Shown: one piece after another, positions 27,911 through 36,703 of the stretch | How positions within the stretch are numbered: position 1 is the stretch's first letter | Layout of the letters: each line of letters starts with the position of its first letter | Source of the DNA: Rhodocytophaga aerolata | GTDB taxonomy: Bacteria > Bacteroidota > Bacteroidia > Cytophagales > 172606-1 | Reading direction: 5' to 3' | Assembly (NCBI RefSeq): GCF_030503435.1 | Contig: NZ_JAUKPO010000003.1 | Location: forward strand, 1-64,000 | DNA length: 64,000 nt | Notes under the pieces: model-generated | The model's input: the letters and a program-made list of their open reading frames with translations, nothing else | What the model was told of the DNA's origin: nothing | The model's database searches: none | Made by a program: the position numbers and the translations under genes

Positions 27911-29441
27911 AAGGTAAGTCCGTCAGTAAAGCCATGAGCCTTTCCATTTTTTTCCGCATGGGTGAATTGTGCCCGGCATAGTCATTGGCAATAAAGGCAA
28001 AAGACATCATCTCTCCTGACCGGGTAGTAAAGTACCCTGAAAAACTCATTACCCGTTCTAAACTACCAGTTTTAGCATGTAAATTTCTGGCAGCTCCTGT
28101 TCCTTTCCCAATATTTTTCATGGTGCCCGATACGCCTGCAACCGGTAAGGAAGCATACAAAGAAGCAAACATGGGTGCTTTTGCACAGTAGACAAGTATA
28201 TCTGTTAAAGTGGTGGCCCGTATCGAATTATTTCTGGATAATCCGCTGCCATCCCGCATAAAGAATCCATTTATATCTATGCCATTCTGCTTCCAGAATT
28301 CCATAACCGTTTCTGTGCCGCTGTAAGTAGTACCATCTTCATATTTTGCTATACCCAGCTGTTTAAGAATGGCCTCAGCATACAGATTCACACTTTCTAA
28401 ATTAGTTTCAGTAACAATAGCAGGTAATGCTGGCGAAGAATGTGTGTAAATAGGTTTGCGGTCTGTACTTACTTTTTTCTTTTGGATTTGCATCAGGCGG
28501 ACAGAGGTGGCGGGTAACCCTATTTTTATGCCCCGTTTCACAAGTTTTTGATGCAATAATCCGGCACAGGTCATCCCTGGCTCAGGCAGGGAGCCTTTTA
28601 TCGAAAATTCTTTCACCCCTGCCGGGATCGTTCCCTGCACATAGCGCAAGTGGGTGTAAGGCGCTCCATAGATATAGGCATTATCGCCAGAGCCAGGTGC
28701 ACCAGTAGTTACTTCATTTACAAATTGTATCTCTTTTATCGCAGGTATGGTACGCAGAATGGTAGCTGCCTCGCCCACTTTTGCTCCTGGTTTGAAATAC
28801 AAATAATATAAGTTATCATGAAAATTTAACCCGAAAGCCGGGGCACCATAATAATTTCCTGCATCTGCCCAGGTCCACCCGCTGGGAATCGCATTGGCAT
28901 TGTATAGTTCACTATCGGCAATAATAGCCCCACTAACCTGCCGGATTCCATACTCCCACAATTTGTTTACCCACATATCTAACAGGTCATTCAGGGGCAG
29001 GCTACCGGTGACTTTATTAGAGCCCAAGGTTGGATCGCCACCACCAGTAATGTAAATATTACCCCGTAATGTGCCATTGGCTTCCAAGGTTCCGTCGTGC
29101 GCTAGTTCTGTTTTAAAGGTAAAATCCTCACCTAACACAGCCAGTCCGGTGGCGGTTGTTACAAGTTTCATATTGGAGGCAATCACCAGACTTTTGTCTG
29201 AATTATATTCCAGCAGGGATTTTCCGGTGGAAGTAGATTTGATAGACAGCGCCAGTTGCCCATGTTTTATTAGCGGGTCAGTGCTTAGCTCTGTAAGGGC
29301 ATTTTCAATATCCCGGATCGCAACCGGAGGCCGCGGAACGGCTTTTACAATTTTCTGTTCTGTTTCGGAAGTTTCTGCACAGGCGTATATCAATAGTAAT
29401 AAAAGAAAATTATAGCAGGCTAAGCGGTTGATTAAAGGCAT
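27909..29441 (-). CDS. dacB: D-alanyl-D-alanine carboxypeptidase/endopeptidase, S13 (PBP4 type), second paralogue
   Basis: A 510-aa lipoprotein (lipobox IYAC, Cys21) of the S13 family. Motifs: SxxK in ASNMKLVT (Ser89-Lys92), SxN region in DGSGLSRNN, and KTG in HAKTGSLERV. The longer inserted domain between motifs one and two is closer to the classic PBP4 layout than the protein at 21346. The two differ clearly in sequence, so this is an old duplication and not a recent copy. It lies 278 bp from the PhoX gene upstream and is probably its own transcript. Confidence 0.9.
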   Translation of the reverse strand: MPLINRLACYNFLLLLLIYACAETSETEQKIVKAVPRPPVAIRDIENALTELSTDPLIKHGQLALSIKSTSTGKSLLEYNSDKSLVIASNMKLVTTATGLAVLGEDFTFKTELAHDGTLEANGTLRGNIYITGGGDPTLGSNKVTGSLPLNDLLDMWVNKLWEYGIRQVSGAIIADSELYNANAIPSGWTWADAGNYYGAPAFGLNFHDNLYYLYFKPGAKVGEAATILRTIPAIKEIQFVNEVTTGAPGSGDNAYIYGAPYTHLRYVQGTIPAGVKEFSIKGSLPEPGMTCAGLLHQKLVKRGIKIGLPATSVRLMQIQKKKVSTDRKPIYTHSSPALPAIVTETNLESVNLYAEAILKQLGIAKYEDGTTYSGTETVMEFWKQNGIDINGFFMRDGSGLSRNNSIRATTLTDILVYCAKAPMFASLYASLPVAGVSGTMKNIGKGTGAARNLHAKTGSLERVMSFSGYFTTRSGEMMSFAFIANDYAGHNSPMRKKMERLMALLTDLP

Positions 29442-29719
29442 TCGTTAGTTGGACAAATAGTAGAATTAAACTAGTAAAACTCTTTATATAGTTTGTTTAG
29501 TATAAAAAGCAGGTAGATACGCAAAGCAATGAGTTTTTTATGCAAATTACATGCAAAGCGTTGAGGAAACAAAAGCACAGCTACACTTTTGGTTGCCATA
29601 TATGCTTATACGAAAAATAAATAGTCAGCAATCAACTTGACTACTGACTAGTACATTATTCTTCTATAAACACTTACGCTTAGGGCACTAAGTTAGGTAG
29701 GCAGCAGGCATACTGAAGC

Positions 29720-31141
29720 TTATGCTTTGTTGGTATTATTCCACGGGCCTGTAACAGCTATGGTGAGTCCGGCTCCCTGAATATTCACAAAATAGGTGCT
29801 GCCATCTGGTGAAAATACCCCCCCGGCAAATTCAGACCTGAAGCCTACGTTTTCTCCCAACTTATAATATTCGCCCTTAGGAGTAATGCCCACAATAAAG
29901 GGGTGCGGGTCATCTTCGCATAGCACCAGGTCGCCCCATGGCGCAATGGTCAGGTTATCGCAGCTTTTCAGAATTTGAGAATCATTAGGTTCTGCAAATA
30001 GCTCTACTTTTCCTGGGTTGTCTTTTTCACCTGGCTGACCTTCAAGTGCACTAGGTATATAGCGGAATACCTGGCCGTGTGATAAGTGGCCGCCATTGGT
30101 ACAGGCAAAATAGCATTCATTCTTTCCAAACCACATTCCTTCGCCGCGGGCAAAACGGGCAGCTCCTTTCTCAAAACCCCGGTAGCGCAAATCATCATCC
30201 GGCGATTCTACATTATCTATATCCAGCCACTCTACCTCCATAGGTTTATTTGATTCCATCTTAGCTGTTTTCAGGTCTTTCCAGTTACGGGTATCAAAGC
30301 TTTTCTGATCACGGATAGATAGTACCTGTAAGCGGCCTCCTTTAGCAAAAGCTTTTGGCTCATTGGGTAGAAACCGGTAGATTAACCCATCAGGCCGGTC
30401 CTCGGTGAGGTAGACAATACTAGTTACGGGGTCTACAGCTACGGCTTCATGGTTGAAGCGGCCCATGTCTTTCAATGGAATCGGTTCTGCCAGACTAATG
30501 GTTTCAGTGGCAGGTACTTCAAAAGTGTATCCGTGGTCTTTTTCTGTTTTTTCGCCTGCTTTCTCTATGGTCTCTTCACAGGTGATCCAGCTATTCCATG
30601 GGGTAGGGCCGCCAGCACAATTTCTGGTGGTACCGGCCAGACTCAAAAATTCCCTTTCCACTTGTTGTGTCTGATGATTATACACGAGTGTAGAGGTTCC
30701 TCCCAGAGCAGGATATTCTCCCCGGCCATAATCATACACTTTGTTGCGGTCTATTAACTTTAGCAATTCATTTTTACTGCCAAAAGGACTACTTTCCAGC
30801 GTAGCAGGGCTTACTTCATGGTTGCGTACAATAATTGTTCTGCCACCAGGGCCGGCAAATGTAGCCATACCATCAGGAGCACCTGGGGTAAAAAAGCCAT
30901 CACTCATTTTATTTCCTTTCCGGGAAATAATCTTATACGTAAACCCTTTTGGCAGATTAAGTATCCGGTTCGGATCGGGTACTAAAGGTCCATATCCTCC
31001 TCCTTTAACGGCTTTGGTAGCAGAAGCTGGCGCTGGAGTGCAGGAGGTAAAATTATATAAGCCCATAAACCCAAGGCTAATGACAGCGGAATGCTTTAAA
31101 AAATTTCTTCTGGAGGAGTTGTTTTGCTGTTTGGTATGCAT
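29720..31141 (-). CDS. PhoX/DUF839 family Tat-exported protein (alkaline phosphatase-like)
   Basis: A 473-aa protein with a twin-arginine signal: SSRRNFLK (residues 9-16) followed by a hydrophobic stretch ending near GLYNFTSC. The body has the PhoX/DUF839 features GGPTPWNSWITCEET, GRFNHEAVAVDP and the repeated acidic, metal-binding loops of a beta-propeller. PhoX enzymes are Ca2+/Fe3+-dependent phosphatases induced by phosphate limitation. The Cys after the Tat signal could make it a lipoprotein. The TTTAAT arrays found at the dabA locus are not visible upstream of this gene. The phosphatase activity is inferred from the family and not certain for every DUF839 member. Confidence 0.82.
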   Translation of the reverse strand: MHTKQQNNSSRRNFLKHSAVISLGFMGLYNFTSCTPAPASATKAVKGGGYGPLVPDPNRILNLPKGFTYKIISRKGNKMSDGFFTPGAPDGMATFAGPGGRTIIVRNHEVSPATLESSPFGSKNELLKLIDRNKVYDYGRGEYPALGGTSTLVYNHQTQQVEREFLSLAGTTRNCAGGPTPWNSWITCEETIEKAGEKTEKDHGYTFEVPATETISLAEPIPLKDMGRFNHEAVAVDPVTSIVYLTEDRPDGLIYRFLPNEPKAFAKGGRLQVLSIRDQKSFDTRNWKDLKTAKMESNKPMEVEWLDIDNVESPDDDLRYRGFEKGAARFARGEGMWFGKNECYFACTNGGHLSHGQVFRYIPSALEGQPGEKDNPGKVELFAEPNDSQILKSCDNLTIAPWGDLVLCEDDPHPFIVGITPKGEYYKLGENVGFRSEFAGGVFSPDGSTYFVNIQGAGLTIAVTGPWNNTNKA

Positions 31142-31294
31142 GACTAATTAGTAGAAAGGGGTATAATGTTTGGTGATAGCCTGTCAGAAATTTACTAAAT
31201 AATTGTATAAACTTCTACTCATCAGGCGTAATATGCTATATTACCACTCCAAAATGATGCAGACATGTACTGCAGGTTAAAACACTGTTAAATT

Positions 31295-31555
31295 ATGGAT
31301 CAGAAAGTATGGATAGATGGTATTGGCTGGCTGGGTTCTGTATGTGTGGTAGCAGCCTACTTCTCTGTAAGTTACGACAGGTTCCGGATGAGCCCTTTTT
31401 TATATCAGTTACTGAACGCCGCTGGAAGTTTATGCTTAATTGTTAATACAGCTTATTACCGGGCGTATCCTTCGGCTTCTGTAAATATTATCTGGTTAGG
31501 TATTGCCTTAATGGCGCTGCTCCGCAACAGGGTGAAAACAAAAGTAAAAAGCTGA
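31295..31555 (+). CDS. CBU_0592-like small membrane protein
   Basis: An 86-aa integral membrane protein with three predicted helices. The sequence pattern (IGWLGSVCVVAAYFSVS, YQLLNAAGSLCLIVNTAYYRAYPSA) is that of the CBU_0592 family, a tiny membrane protein that often pairs with transporters or dehydrogenases and has no known role. Single gene, divergent from PhoX. Confidence 0.8.
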   Translation: MDQKVWIDGIGWLGSVCVVAAYFSVSYDRFRMSPFLYQLLNAAGSLCLIVNTAYYRAYPSASVNIIWLGIALMALLRNRVKTKVKS

Positions 31556-31591
31556 TAACGGAATATTGTATCTACCTTTGTTCCCTATCTA

Positions 31592-32158
31592 CTACAGGCC
31601 CTCGGGCATTAAGTTGTGTGTTGTGAGCAACGCAGTTAATTTGCGCCGGAAATTGATCTGCTGGCCAGAGTTAGGAAACTCAATCATAGTTTCATTGATT
31701 ACCTGGTAGCCAGATTCTACCAAACCTTCAAAACAAGCTTCATATACCACAGCAGACACCAGCACAATAGGAATAGATTTTCCTCCTGAAGAATCAATCT
31801 GCTTCATCAGAACCGGTAGATTAGCCCTGTAGGTGTTACGCCGCTCAGTGGCTGTTGTATTGGGCAAGGGCATATCGGAAGCATGGATCAGGTGAAACCC
31901 GACTGACTGGAAGCGTTCCAGGAAATACACTTTTTCTGCACGTAAGGCTTTCACCGTATCAAAAGAAGCTACCTCTTCTGTAAATAACACTTTCATCAAC
32001 TCCAGAAACAGGCTGTCGCCTTGCTTTACCTGTTCAAAAAAGAAATAACGGTTGCGGTCTGGCGTAGGTGGGGCTTCGGTGATAAAAAGAAGCTTCACTT
32101 TTGAAGGAAGATACTTTTTTCTGGCTTGCGCAAATATACTCGTAGATGTCATAGCCAT
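31592..32158 (-). CDS. Uncharacterised protein, possibly uracil-DNA-glycosylase-like fold
   Basis: A 188-aa cytoplasmic protein. It opens KVKLLFITEAPP followed by RYFFF, a pattern like the first strand and active-site loop of the uracil-DNA glycosylase superfamily (FIxEAPG with an aromatic after it). PIVLVSAVVYEACF later could be the central strand. The true catalytic residues of UDG (the motif A Asp/Asn and the motif B His) are not clear, so a DNA-repair role is only a possibility. It lies 90 bp after the Dabb gene, from which a terminator separates it. Confidence 0.55.
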   Translation of the reverse strand: MAMTSTSIFAQARKKYLPSKVKLLFITEAPPTPDRNRYFFFEQVKQGDSLFLELMKVLFTEEVASFDTVKALRAEKVYFLERFQSVGFHLIHASDMPLPNTTATERRNTYRANLPVLMKQIDSSGGKSIPIVLVSAVVYEACFEGLVESGYQVINETMIEFPNSGQQINFRRKLTALLTTHNLMPEGL

Positions 32159-32197
32159 ACTTACGAAGAAAAGCTACCAGGTGATACTTCTACAAAA

Positions 32198-32230
32198 CAA
32201 AAAAAGCGAAGTGCGTAACTTCGCTTTTTT
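32198..32230 (-). terminator. Intrinsic terminator of the Dabb gene
   Basis: Stem AAAAAAGCGAAGT / ACTTCGCTTTTTT with a 5-nt loop, 18 bp past the Dabb stop on the minus strand. Because both arms are A/T-flanked it could work in both directions. Confidence 0.88.
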
Positions 32231-32247
32231 CCACATATATATGCTAA

Positions 32248-32643
32248 TTATTTAGGCTCGTAATCTACCACAAACACATCTTCCATAATGCCTAATTTGC
32301 CTAATAACTCACCAAATTTTTTATGTTCTGGATGAGGCAGATAGGTATCCCTGGACTTGGCATCTTCAAAGGTGAGCATATATACATGGGTGAAACCCAG
32401 GTTTTTGCCTTCCGGACTATTGTTAATCCCATGCTCAAAAGCAGTAATTCCGGGAATTTTAGACTTGAGTCCACCAAAGGCATCGGTTACTTGTTTAATT
32501 TGTGCTTCTGTAGCAGAAGGCTTGTACTTAAAAACTACCACATGGCGCACAGGTTGTTTTTTCTGTGTTGTAGAACTGCTTAGTGTCATGGCAAATGGAA
32601 TAGATAAAGCTAAAATCAGCAAGGAAAAAAGTATTTTCTTCAT
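32248..32643 (-). CDS. Secreted Dabb (stress-responsive A/B barrel) domain protein
   Basis: A 131-aa protein with a signal peptide (MKKILFSLLILALSIPFA) and one Dabb domain: VRHVVVFKYKPSATEAQI, then FEHGINNSPEGKNLGFTHVYMLTF and YLPHPEHKKF. The conserved histidines of the barrel are present. Dabb domains form dimeric ferredoxin-like barrels, and some are polyketide cyclases or aldolases; the secreted Bacteroidota version has no known substrate. Monocistronic, with a terminator just downstream. Confidence 0.88.
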   Translation of the reverse strand: MKKILFSLLILALSIPFAMTLSSSTTQKKQPVRHVVVFKYKPSATEAQIKQVTDAFGGLKSKIPGITAFEHGINNSPEGKNLGFTHVYMLTFEDAKSRDTYLPHPEHKKFGELLGKLGIMEDVFVVDYEPK

Positions 32644-32747
32644 TTGAGTTCCGGTTTAAACGTATGGATATTCCCGTCAAATATATAATTTTATCGGGTG
32701 TAACAAATAAAATTTACGTTTCTTTTTAACACCTACTTTCTGTTCCC

Positions 32748-33581
32748 TTACTTTTTACCTAGTACGCCTATCGCATTCTCCATTCGGATAAGGGGAATTT
32801 TGTTCATTGCTTGCCATAACGTAAAATTCATTACTAGCAGATATACCAAAGCAAAACACACGACCAATGATGTTTTGGCTTTTAAAGAAAGCGTTTTGTT
32901 GAATCTGGAAAGGAAATAGGCTATTAAGGGAAAAATCTGTAAGGCGTGCATTCCCAGAAAATGTGCCACCCGTAAATCTCCGGCAACAGTGCTCCAGTTT
33001 ACACCAGGCAGCCCCGGACCGCCATCTGCTGCACCTATTGTATGAGAAAGCATACTTGTCATCAGAAAACCCTCCAGACTGCCAAGAATCATCAGCAACA
33101 AACCAAGCCGGATGGCCCAAAGCATAGGCTGGGTGAGGCTGGTTTTCTGGATAAAAAAATCAATAAGCAGCACAACAAGGGTAATCAGGATAAGGGTAAT
33201 AAACACACCCATTATAGAGAACAGAATGGCATTGAGTGGCGAAGTAAATACGTTGAAATGAGAAGTTGTGCCTCTGGCCGCTTGTGTCCCAATAATAATC
33301 ATCTCAACCAGCATACCCCCAGCAAACATAGTACTATATATCTTGATCCTCCGTGGTTTTTCCCGGAAATAATAAAGAATCCAGGCCATAGTCCAGGCAA
33401 AAATAGTAATACTGGCAGCAAACTTGGCTGGCTTAATCCAGGGGTTACTACCTGTAACCAGCCGGTCATCGAATGGCATAAGCAGAAAAAACAGGAGTAA
33501 TAAAGCCACATGCACCCAGCCGGTTATGGTTAGTAATTTGTTCCGGATATATAATTGGCTGAAAACGTTAAGCACTTTCAT
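32748..33581 (-). CDS. Polytopic membrane protein, function unknown
   Basis: A 277-aa integral membrane protein with about seven hydrophobic helices. Conserved-looking polar residues include WIKPAKFAAS near residue 49 and HFLGMHALQ near residue 207, where two histidines sit in or near a helix and could hold heme or a metal. Its start overlaps the end of the ABA4-like gene by 14 bp, so the two are made from one transcript and may act together. No family name can be given with confidence. Confidence 0.65.
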   Translation of the reverse strand: MKVLNVFSQLYIRNKLLTITGWVHVALLLLFFLLMPFDDRLVTGSNPWIKPAKFAASITIFAWTMAWILYYFREKPRRIKIYSTMFAGGMLVEMIIIGTQAARGTTSHFNVFTSPLNAILFSIMGVFITLILITLVVLLIDFFIQKTSLTQPMLWAIRLGLLLMILGSLEGFLMTSMLSHTIGAADGGPGLPGVNWSTVAGDLRVAHFLGMHALQIFPLIAYFLSRFNKTLSLKAKTSLVVCFALVYLLVMNFTLWQAMNKIPLIRMENAIGVLGKK

Positions 33582-34008
33582 AAGACGCTGATTTTTTTAC
33601 AATGATCCGTTTACTCAGTTGATACAGAAGAAAGCCTATTGGCCCAAGCATAAAAGTAAAGAATAGGCAAGGAACCACTACCAGGTGACTCATACCCTGC
33701 TGTTGGGCATCTTTGCTTATCCAGCTTCCAACTACTAAATCGAATGCCAGATAATGTATCCAGCCAGCCAGAAGCAGAAAATCATTGGCAAATAAATTTT
33801 TCACCTGTGTAAGGCTGGAAAATCCACTATCAGGTGCTTCGCCCATATGTGCAGCAATCAGATACCCGTACACGACTGCCAGCAAAAGTGGTATGCTATA
33901 GGTGTCTCTCAACCACTTTGTCCATTTCCAGCGGGGTGCAAAAATAAGTAGCAGCCATTGTGGAAGGACCAGGGTGCTACAGATAGAAAATAGTACTTCA
34001 GCAGACAT
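33568..34008 (-). CDS. ABA4-like (DUF4281) membrane protein
   Basis: A 146-aa protein with four predicted helices. The features LVLPQWLLLIFAPRWKWT at the start, WIHYLAFDLVVGSWI in the middle and the GPIGFLLY near the end match the ABA4-like family. In plants ABA4 is needed to make neoxanthin; bacterial members are uncharacterised and may act on carotenoids or retinal-like lipids. It is the first gene of a two-gene unit, overlapping the downstream membrane-protein gene. No carotenoid genes lie in the window. Confidence 0.8.
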   Translation of the reverse strand: MSAEVLFSICSTLVLPQWLLLIFAPRWKWTKWLRDTYSIPLLLAVVYGYLIAAHMGEAPDSGFSSLTQVKNLFANDFLLLAGWIHYLAFDLVVGSWISKDAQQQGMSHLVVVPCLFFTFMLGPIGFLLYQLSKRIIVKKSASYESA

Positions 34009-34139
34009 ACGATCATCATTTGTTTACGTGAAGATACGACGCCTATTAGCTGAGGTGCTGACAAAGAAAAGCAAAAGGAAAATAGTTAGGGCTGAACCGT
34101 ATGGAACAGCCGGGGAAACGTATGATTCCGGTATAGCCT

Positions 34140-34757
34140 TTACGCAGGGATAGTACGAATGGCCTGATCAACCTGGCTGATAATAAAACTCATATCCCCG
34201 GGATTATTTACAAAATCCAGGTTGTTTACGTCAATAATCAACAGCTCTCCGGCTGTGTAGCCGCTAATCCAGTTTTCGTAATGTTGGTTAAGGCTTTGCA
34301 GGTATTCCACACTGATATTGGCTTCATAATCCCGGCCACGTTTGCCAATTTGTTGCAGAAGCTTTGGCAGATCTGCCCGTAGGTATACCAGTAAATGAGG
34401 CGGCTGCACCAGTTGAATCATGGACTCAAATAATTGTAAATAGTTTTTGTATTCGCGCGGAGCCATTAGGCCAGACACATACAAATTATTCGCAAAAATA
34501 TAGGCATCTTCATAAATAGATCGGTCTTGTATCAGGTTGCGGGGATTATTGTAGATCTGCACCACCTGCTTAAACCTGCTGCTCAGAAAAAATACTTGCA
34601 GGTGAAACGACCAGCGGGGCATATCTTCATAAAAATCTTTTAGATACGGATTGGTTTCTACCGTTTCAATAAAAGCTTCCCATCCATAATGGCTGGCTAG
34701 CTTTTTAGTCAGCGTTGTTTTTCCTGCTCCTATATTCCCTGCAATGGCTATGTGCAT
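34140..34757 (-). CDS. Deoxynucleoside kinase
   Basis: A 205-aa kinase of the dCK/dGK/TK2-like family that phosphorylates deoxynucleosides for salvage. The P-loop is GNIGAGKT (residues 7-14). Downstream lie the substrate-site glutamate in FIETVETNPYL, the DRS motif in LIQDRSIYED (the arginine that holds the phosphates) and the lid region in IGKRGRDYE. Length is normal for the bacterial enzymes, which often occur as pairs; a second copy is not seen here. The specific base preference cannot be told. Confidence 0.9.
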   Translation of the reverse strand: MHIAIAGNIGAGKTTLTKKLASHYGWEAFIETVETNPYLKDFYEDMPRWSFHLQVFFLSSRFKQVVQIYNNPRNLIQDRSIYEDAYIFANNLYVSGLMAPREYKNYLQLFESMIQLVQPPHLLVYLRADLPKLLQQIGKRGRDYEANISVEYLQSLNQHYENWISGYTAGELLIIDVNNLDFVNNPGDMSFIISQVDQAIRTIPA

Positions 34758-35173
34758 GTAGATTAATAATATATTAACAGATCATCAGACCGTGAGCTCT
34801 GATACTTTTATTAAATAACAAAATGAAAACAAACTGGTGTTGCTAAGCAATTATTAATTATACATATCTTTTAAAATAAATGTTTTGAATGTTTATTTGG
34901 CACTCTACATATGCACGTAGTTATTTATTTAAGACAGCACTTTTTTTGCTTTAGATTTATTGATTTTATATTGTAATTTTCTGTTAGTCATAAAGTTACA
35001 TCACATAAAGCATTCATATATCAAATTTTTAGGAAGAAAAAACAGATTTATAATTTCAGTTTCCTCTACTATTTTTTACCTCTGTTTTAATTATTACATA
35101 ATCTTTATTGAGTAGAAAACGACTACTTTCACATTGTGACAGGTAAATAGTATTTAGCCAGAAATTTTTTTCT
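34758..35173. other. Very AT-rich intergenic region
   Basis: About 415 bp, clearly richer in A/T than the surroundings, between the kinase gene and an orphan lipoprotein gene. I saw no ORF, RNA gene or convincing promoter pair. The same base composition continues through the lipoprotein gene to about 35740. Confidence 0.4.
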
Positions 35174-35605
35174 ATGAGATTTCTACTACTCTTTCTGGCA
35201 CTCACTTTTTTTACTTCTTGTGAAAAAATTTATATTAAACCTCCTCATAAAACTGACCCCAATCATATACCTATAGCTATTAAAGGATCTCATTTAGTTG
35301 GAAAATACACCCTTACTGAAAGCAGCTCTAATTTACAGGTAGTTGAACAAGAGTTATCAGTAAAGTATGAGGATAGTAATTTTAGGATTTTCTATAAAGG
35401 AATACCTTACGACTTCATTTACGATGCAAACAGCAATAGTTTGTATCTTCAAAAAGACAAAGCCTGTACTAGTGACAGAATTCAACAAATAAGGTTTTTT
35501 GAGCAGTCTGAAAATAGCTATGGATTATATATTACTCATTACAATGCTAATGTATGTAATGGATCGGTTTATGCAAGTACGGCCACATACAAGAAAATCC
35601 AATAA
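35174..35605 (+). CDS. Small lipoprotein of unknown function
   Basis: A 143-aa protein with a signal peptide and lipobox (FFTSC, Cys16). The body has a beta-rich pattern (GKYTLTES, FRIFYKG, LYLQKD) and two cysteines (in KACTS and ANVCNGS) that could form a disulfide, like small lipocalin-type lipoproteins; no named family was recognised. Codon use is more A/T-rich than neighbouring genes, which fits a recently gained or fast-evolving gene. It stands alone between AT-rich flanks. Confidence 0.6.
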   Translation: MRFLLLFLALTFFTSCEKIYIKPPHKTDPNHIPIAIKGSHLVGKYTLTESSSNLQVVEQELSVKYEDSNFRIFYKGIPYDFIYDANSNSLYLQKDKACTSDRIQQIRFFEQSENSYGLYITHYNANVCNGSVYASTATYKKIQ

Positions 35606-35830
35606 TTCGCTATTTTCTTAGGAGCCAAGCTAATTTGGTAAGCTATATGTATATATAAACATATAGATATTCAATATATATTGGACATAAATATAAAAGT
35701 TAGCTATTAACCTATGAATTGTTCTCGTTAGTACTTTTGAATGTTGCTAAAGACACTGAAGAAGCATAGTAAACACCCACACAAGGATATGGCCTTCCGT
35801 ATGGATGTTTGAGGGTAGCTGTGATTGTTG

Positions 35831-36625
35831 TTACAATCCTTGTGATTTAGCAATAAGTTCAGCTATATCGTACACCTTCACTTGGGCCTCTTTTTCTTTG
35901 TTCTTTACTCCATCGGAAAGCATGGTCATACAGAAGGGACAAGCCGAGGCTATGACAGATGCGCCTGTAGCCAGAGCTTCTTCTGTGCGTTCAATGTTTA
36001 CTTCTTTTTTACCTGGTTCGGCTTCTTTAAACATTTGTGAGCCACCCGCACCGCAGCACAAGCCATGTGCCCGTGACCGCTTCATCTCCACCAGGTCGGC
36101 ATCTAATGCAGCTAATACTTCCCGTGGAGCTTCATAAATTTTATTGGCGCGGCCCAGGTAGCAGGAATCATGAAATGTAATCCGTTTTCCTTTAAACTCA
36201 CCACCACCCTTTACTTTCACCCTACCTTCATTAATTAGTTGCTGCAAAAATGTAGAATGATGAATAACTTCATATCTGCCCCCCAGTTCCGGATATTCAT
36301 TTTTGATAGTATTGAAACAGTGCGGACAAGCGGTAACAATCTTTTTAATGTTATATCCATTCAGCACCTGTATATTAGATATAGCCTGCATCTGGAATAG
36401 AAAATCATTTCCGGCCCGGCGGGCAGGGTCGCCAGTACAGCTTTCTTCTGGGCCCAGTACAGCGAAATTAATTCCGACAGTGTTTAAAATTTTTACAAAA
36501 GCAATGGTTACGGCTTTATACCGGTCGTCGAAAGAGCCTGCACAGCCTACCCAGAAAAGTATCTCCGGCTCTTTGCCTTCGGCCATCATTTCTGCCATAG
36601 TAGGCACTTTATATGTATCACTCAT
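35831..36625 (-). CDS. CCG-domain Fe-S protein (HdrB/LutA/GlpC-like subunit)
   Basis: A 264-aa protein with two CCG-type cysteine modules: WVGCAGSF ... ACPHCFN and HDSCYLGR ... GLCCGAGG ... ACPFCM. In heterodisulfide reductase and related enzymes such modules bind a non-cubane or 4Fe-4S cluster that meets the substrate. It is encoded 78 bp after the membrane Fe-S protein gene on the same strand, so the two probably form one membrane redox complex that passes electrons between quinone and a soluble partner such as ETF or a thiol. Confidence 0.85.
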   Translation of the reverse strand: MSDTYKVPTMAEMMAEGKEPEILFWVGCAGSFDDRYKAVTIAFVKILNTVGINFAVLGPEESCTGDPARRAGNDFLFQMQAISNIQVLNGYNIKKIVTACPHCFNTIKNEYPELGGRYEVIHHSTFLQQLINEGRVKVKGGGEFKGKRITFHDSCYLGRANKIYEAPREVLAALDADLVEMKRSRAHGLCCGAGGSQMFKEAEPGKKEVNIERTEEALATGASVIASACPFCMTMLSDGVKNKEKEAQVKVYDIAELIAKSQGL

Positions 36626-36703
36626 TTGTATCTAATTCTTAAGTAAAGTTTATTTTATTACTATTTACTCTATTTGCAAGTATTGTTTACAGCCTAAAAT
36701 TGC

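Noticed and set aside
29720-31294. PhoX as a member of the TTTAAT-array regulon
   Set aside because: Tempting because PhoX is a phosphate-starvation protein, but no 11-bp-period TTTAAT array is visible in 31142-31294.
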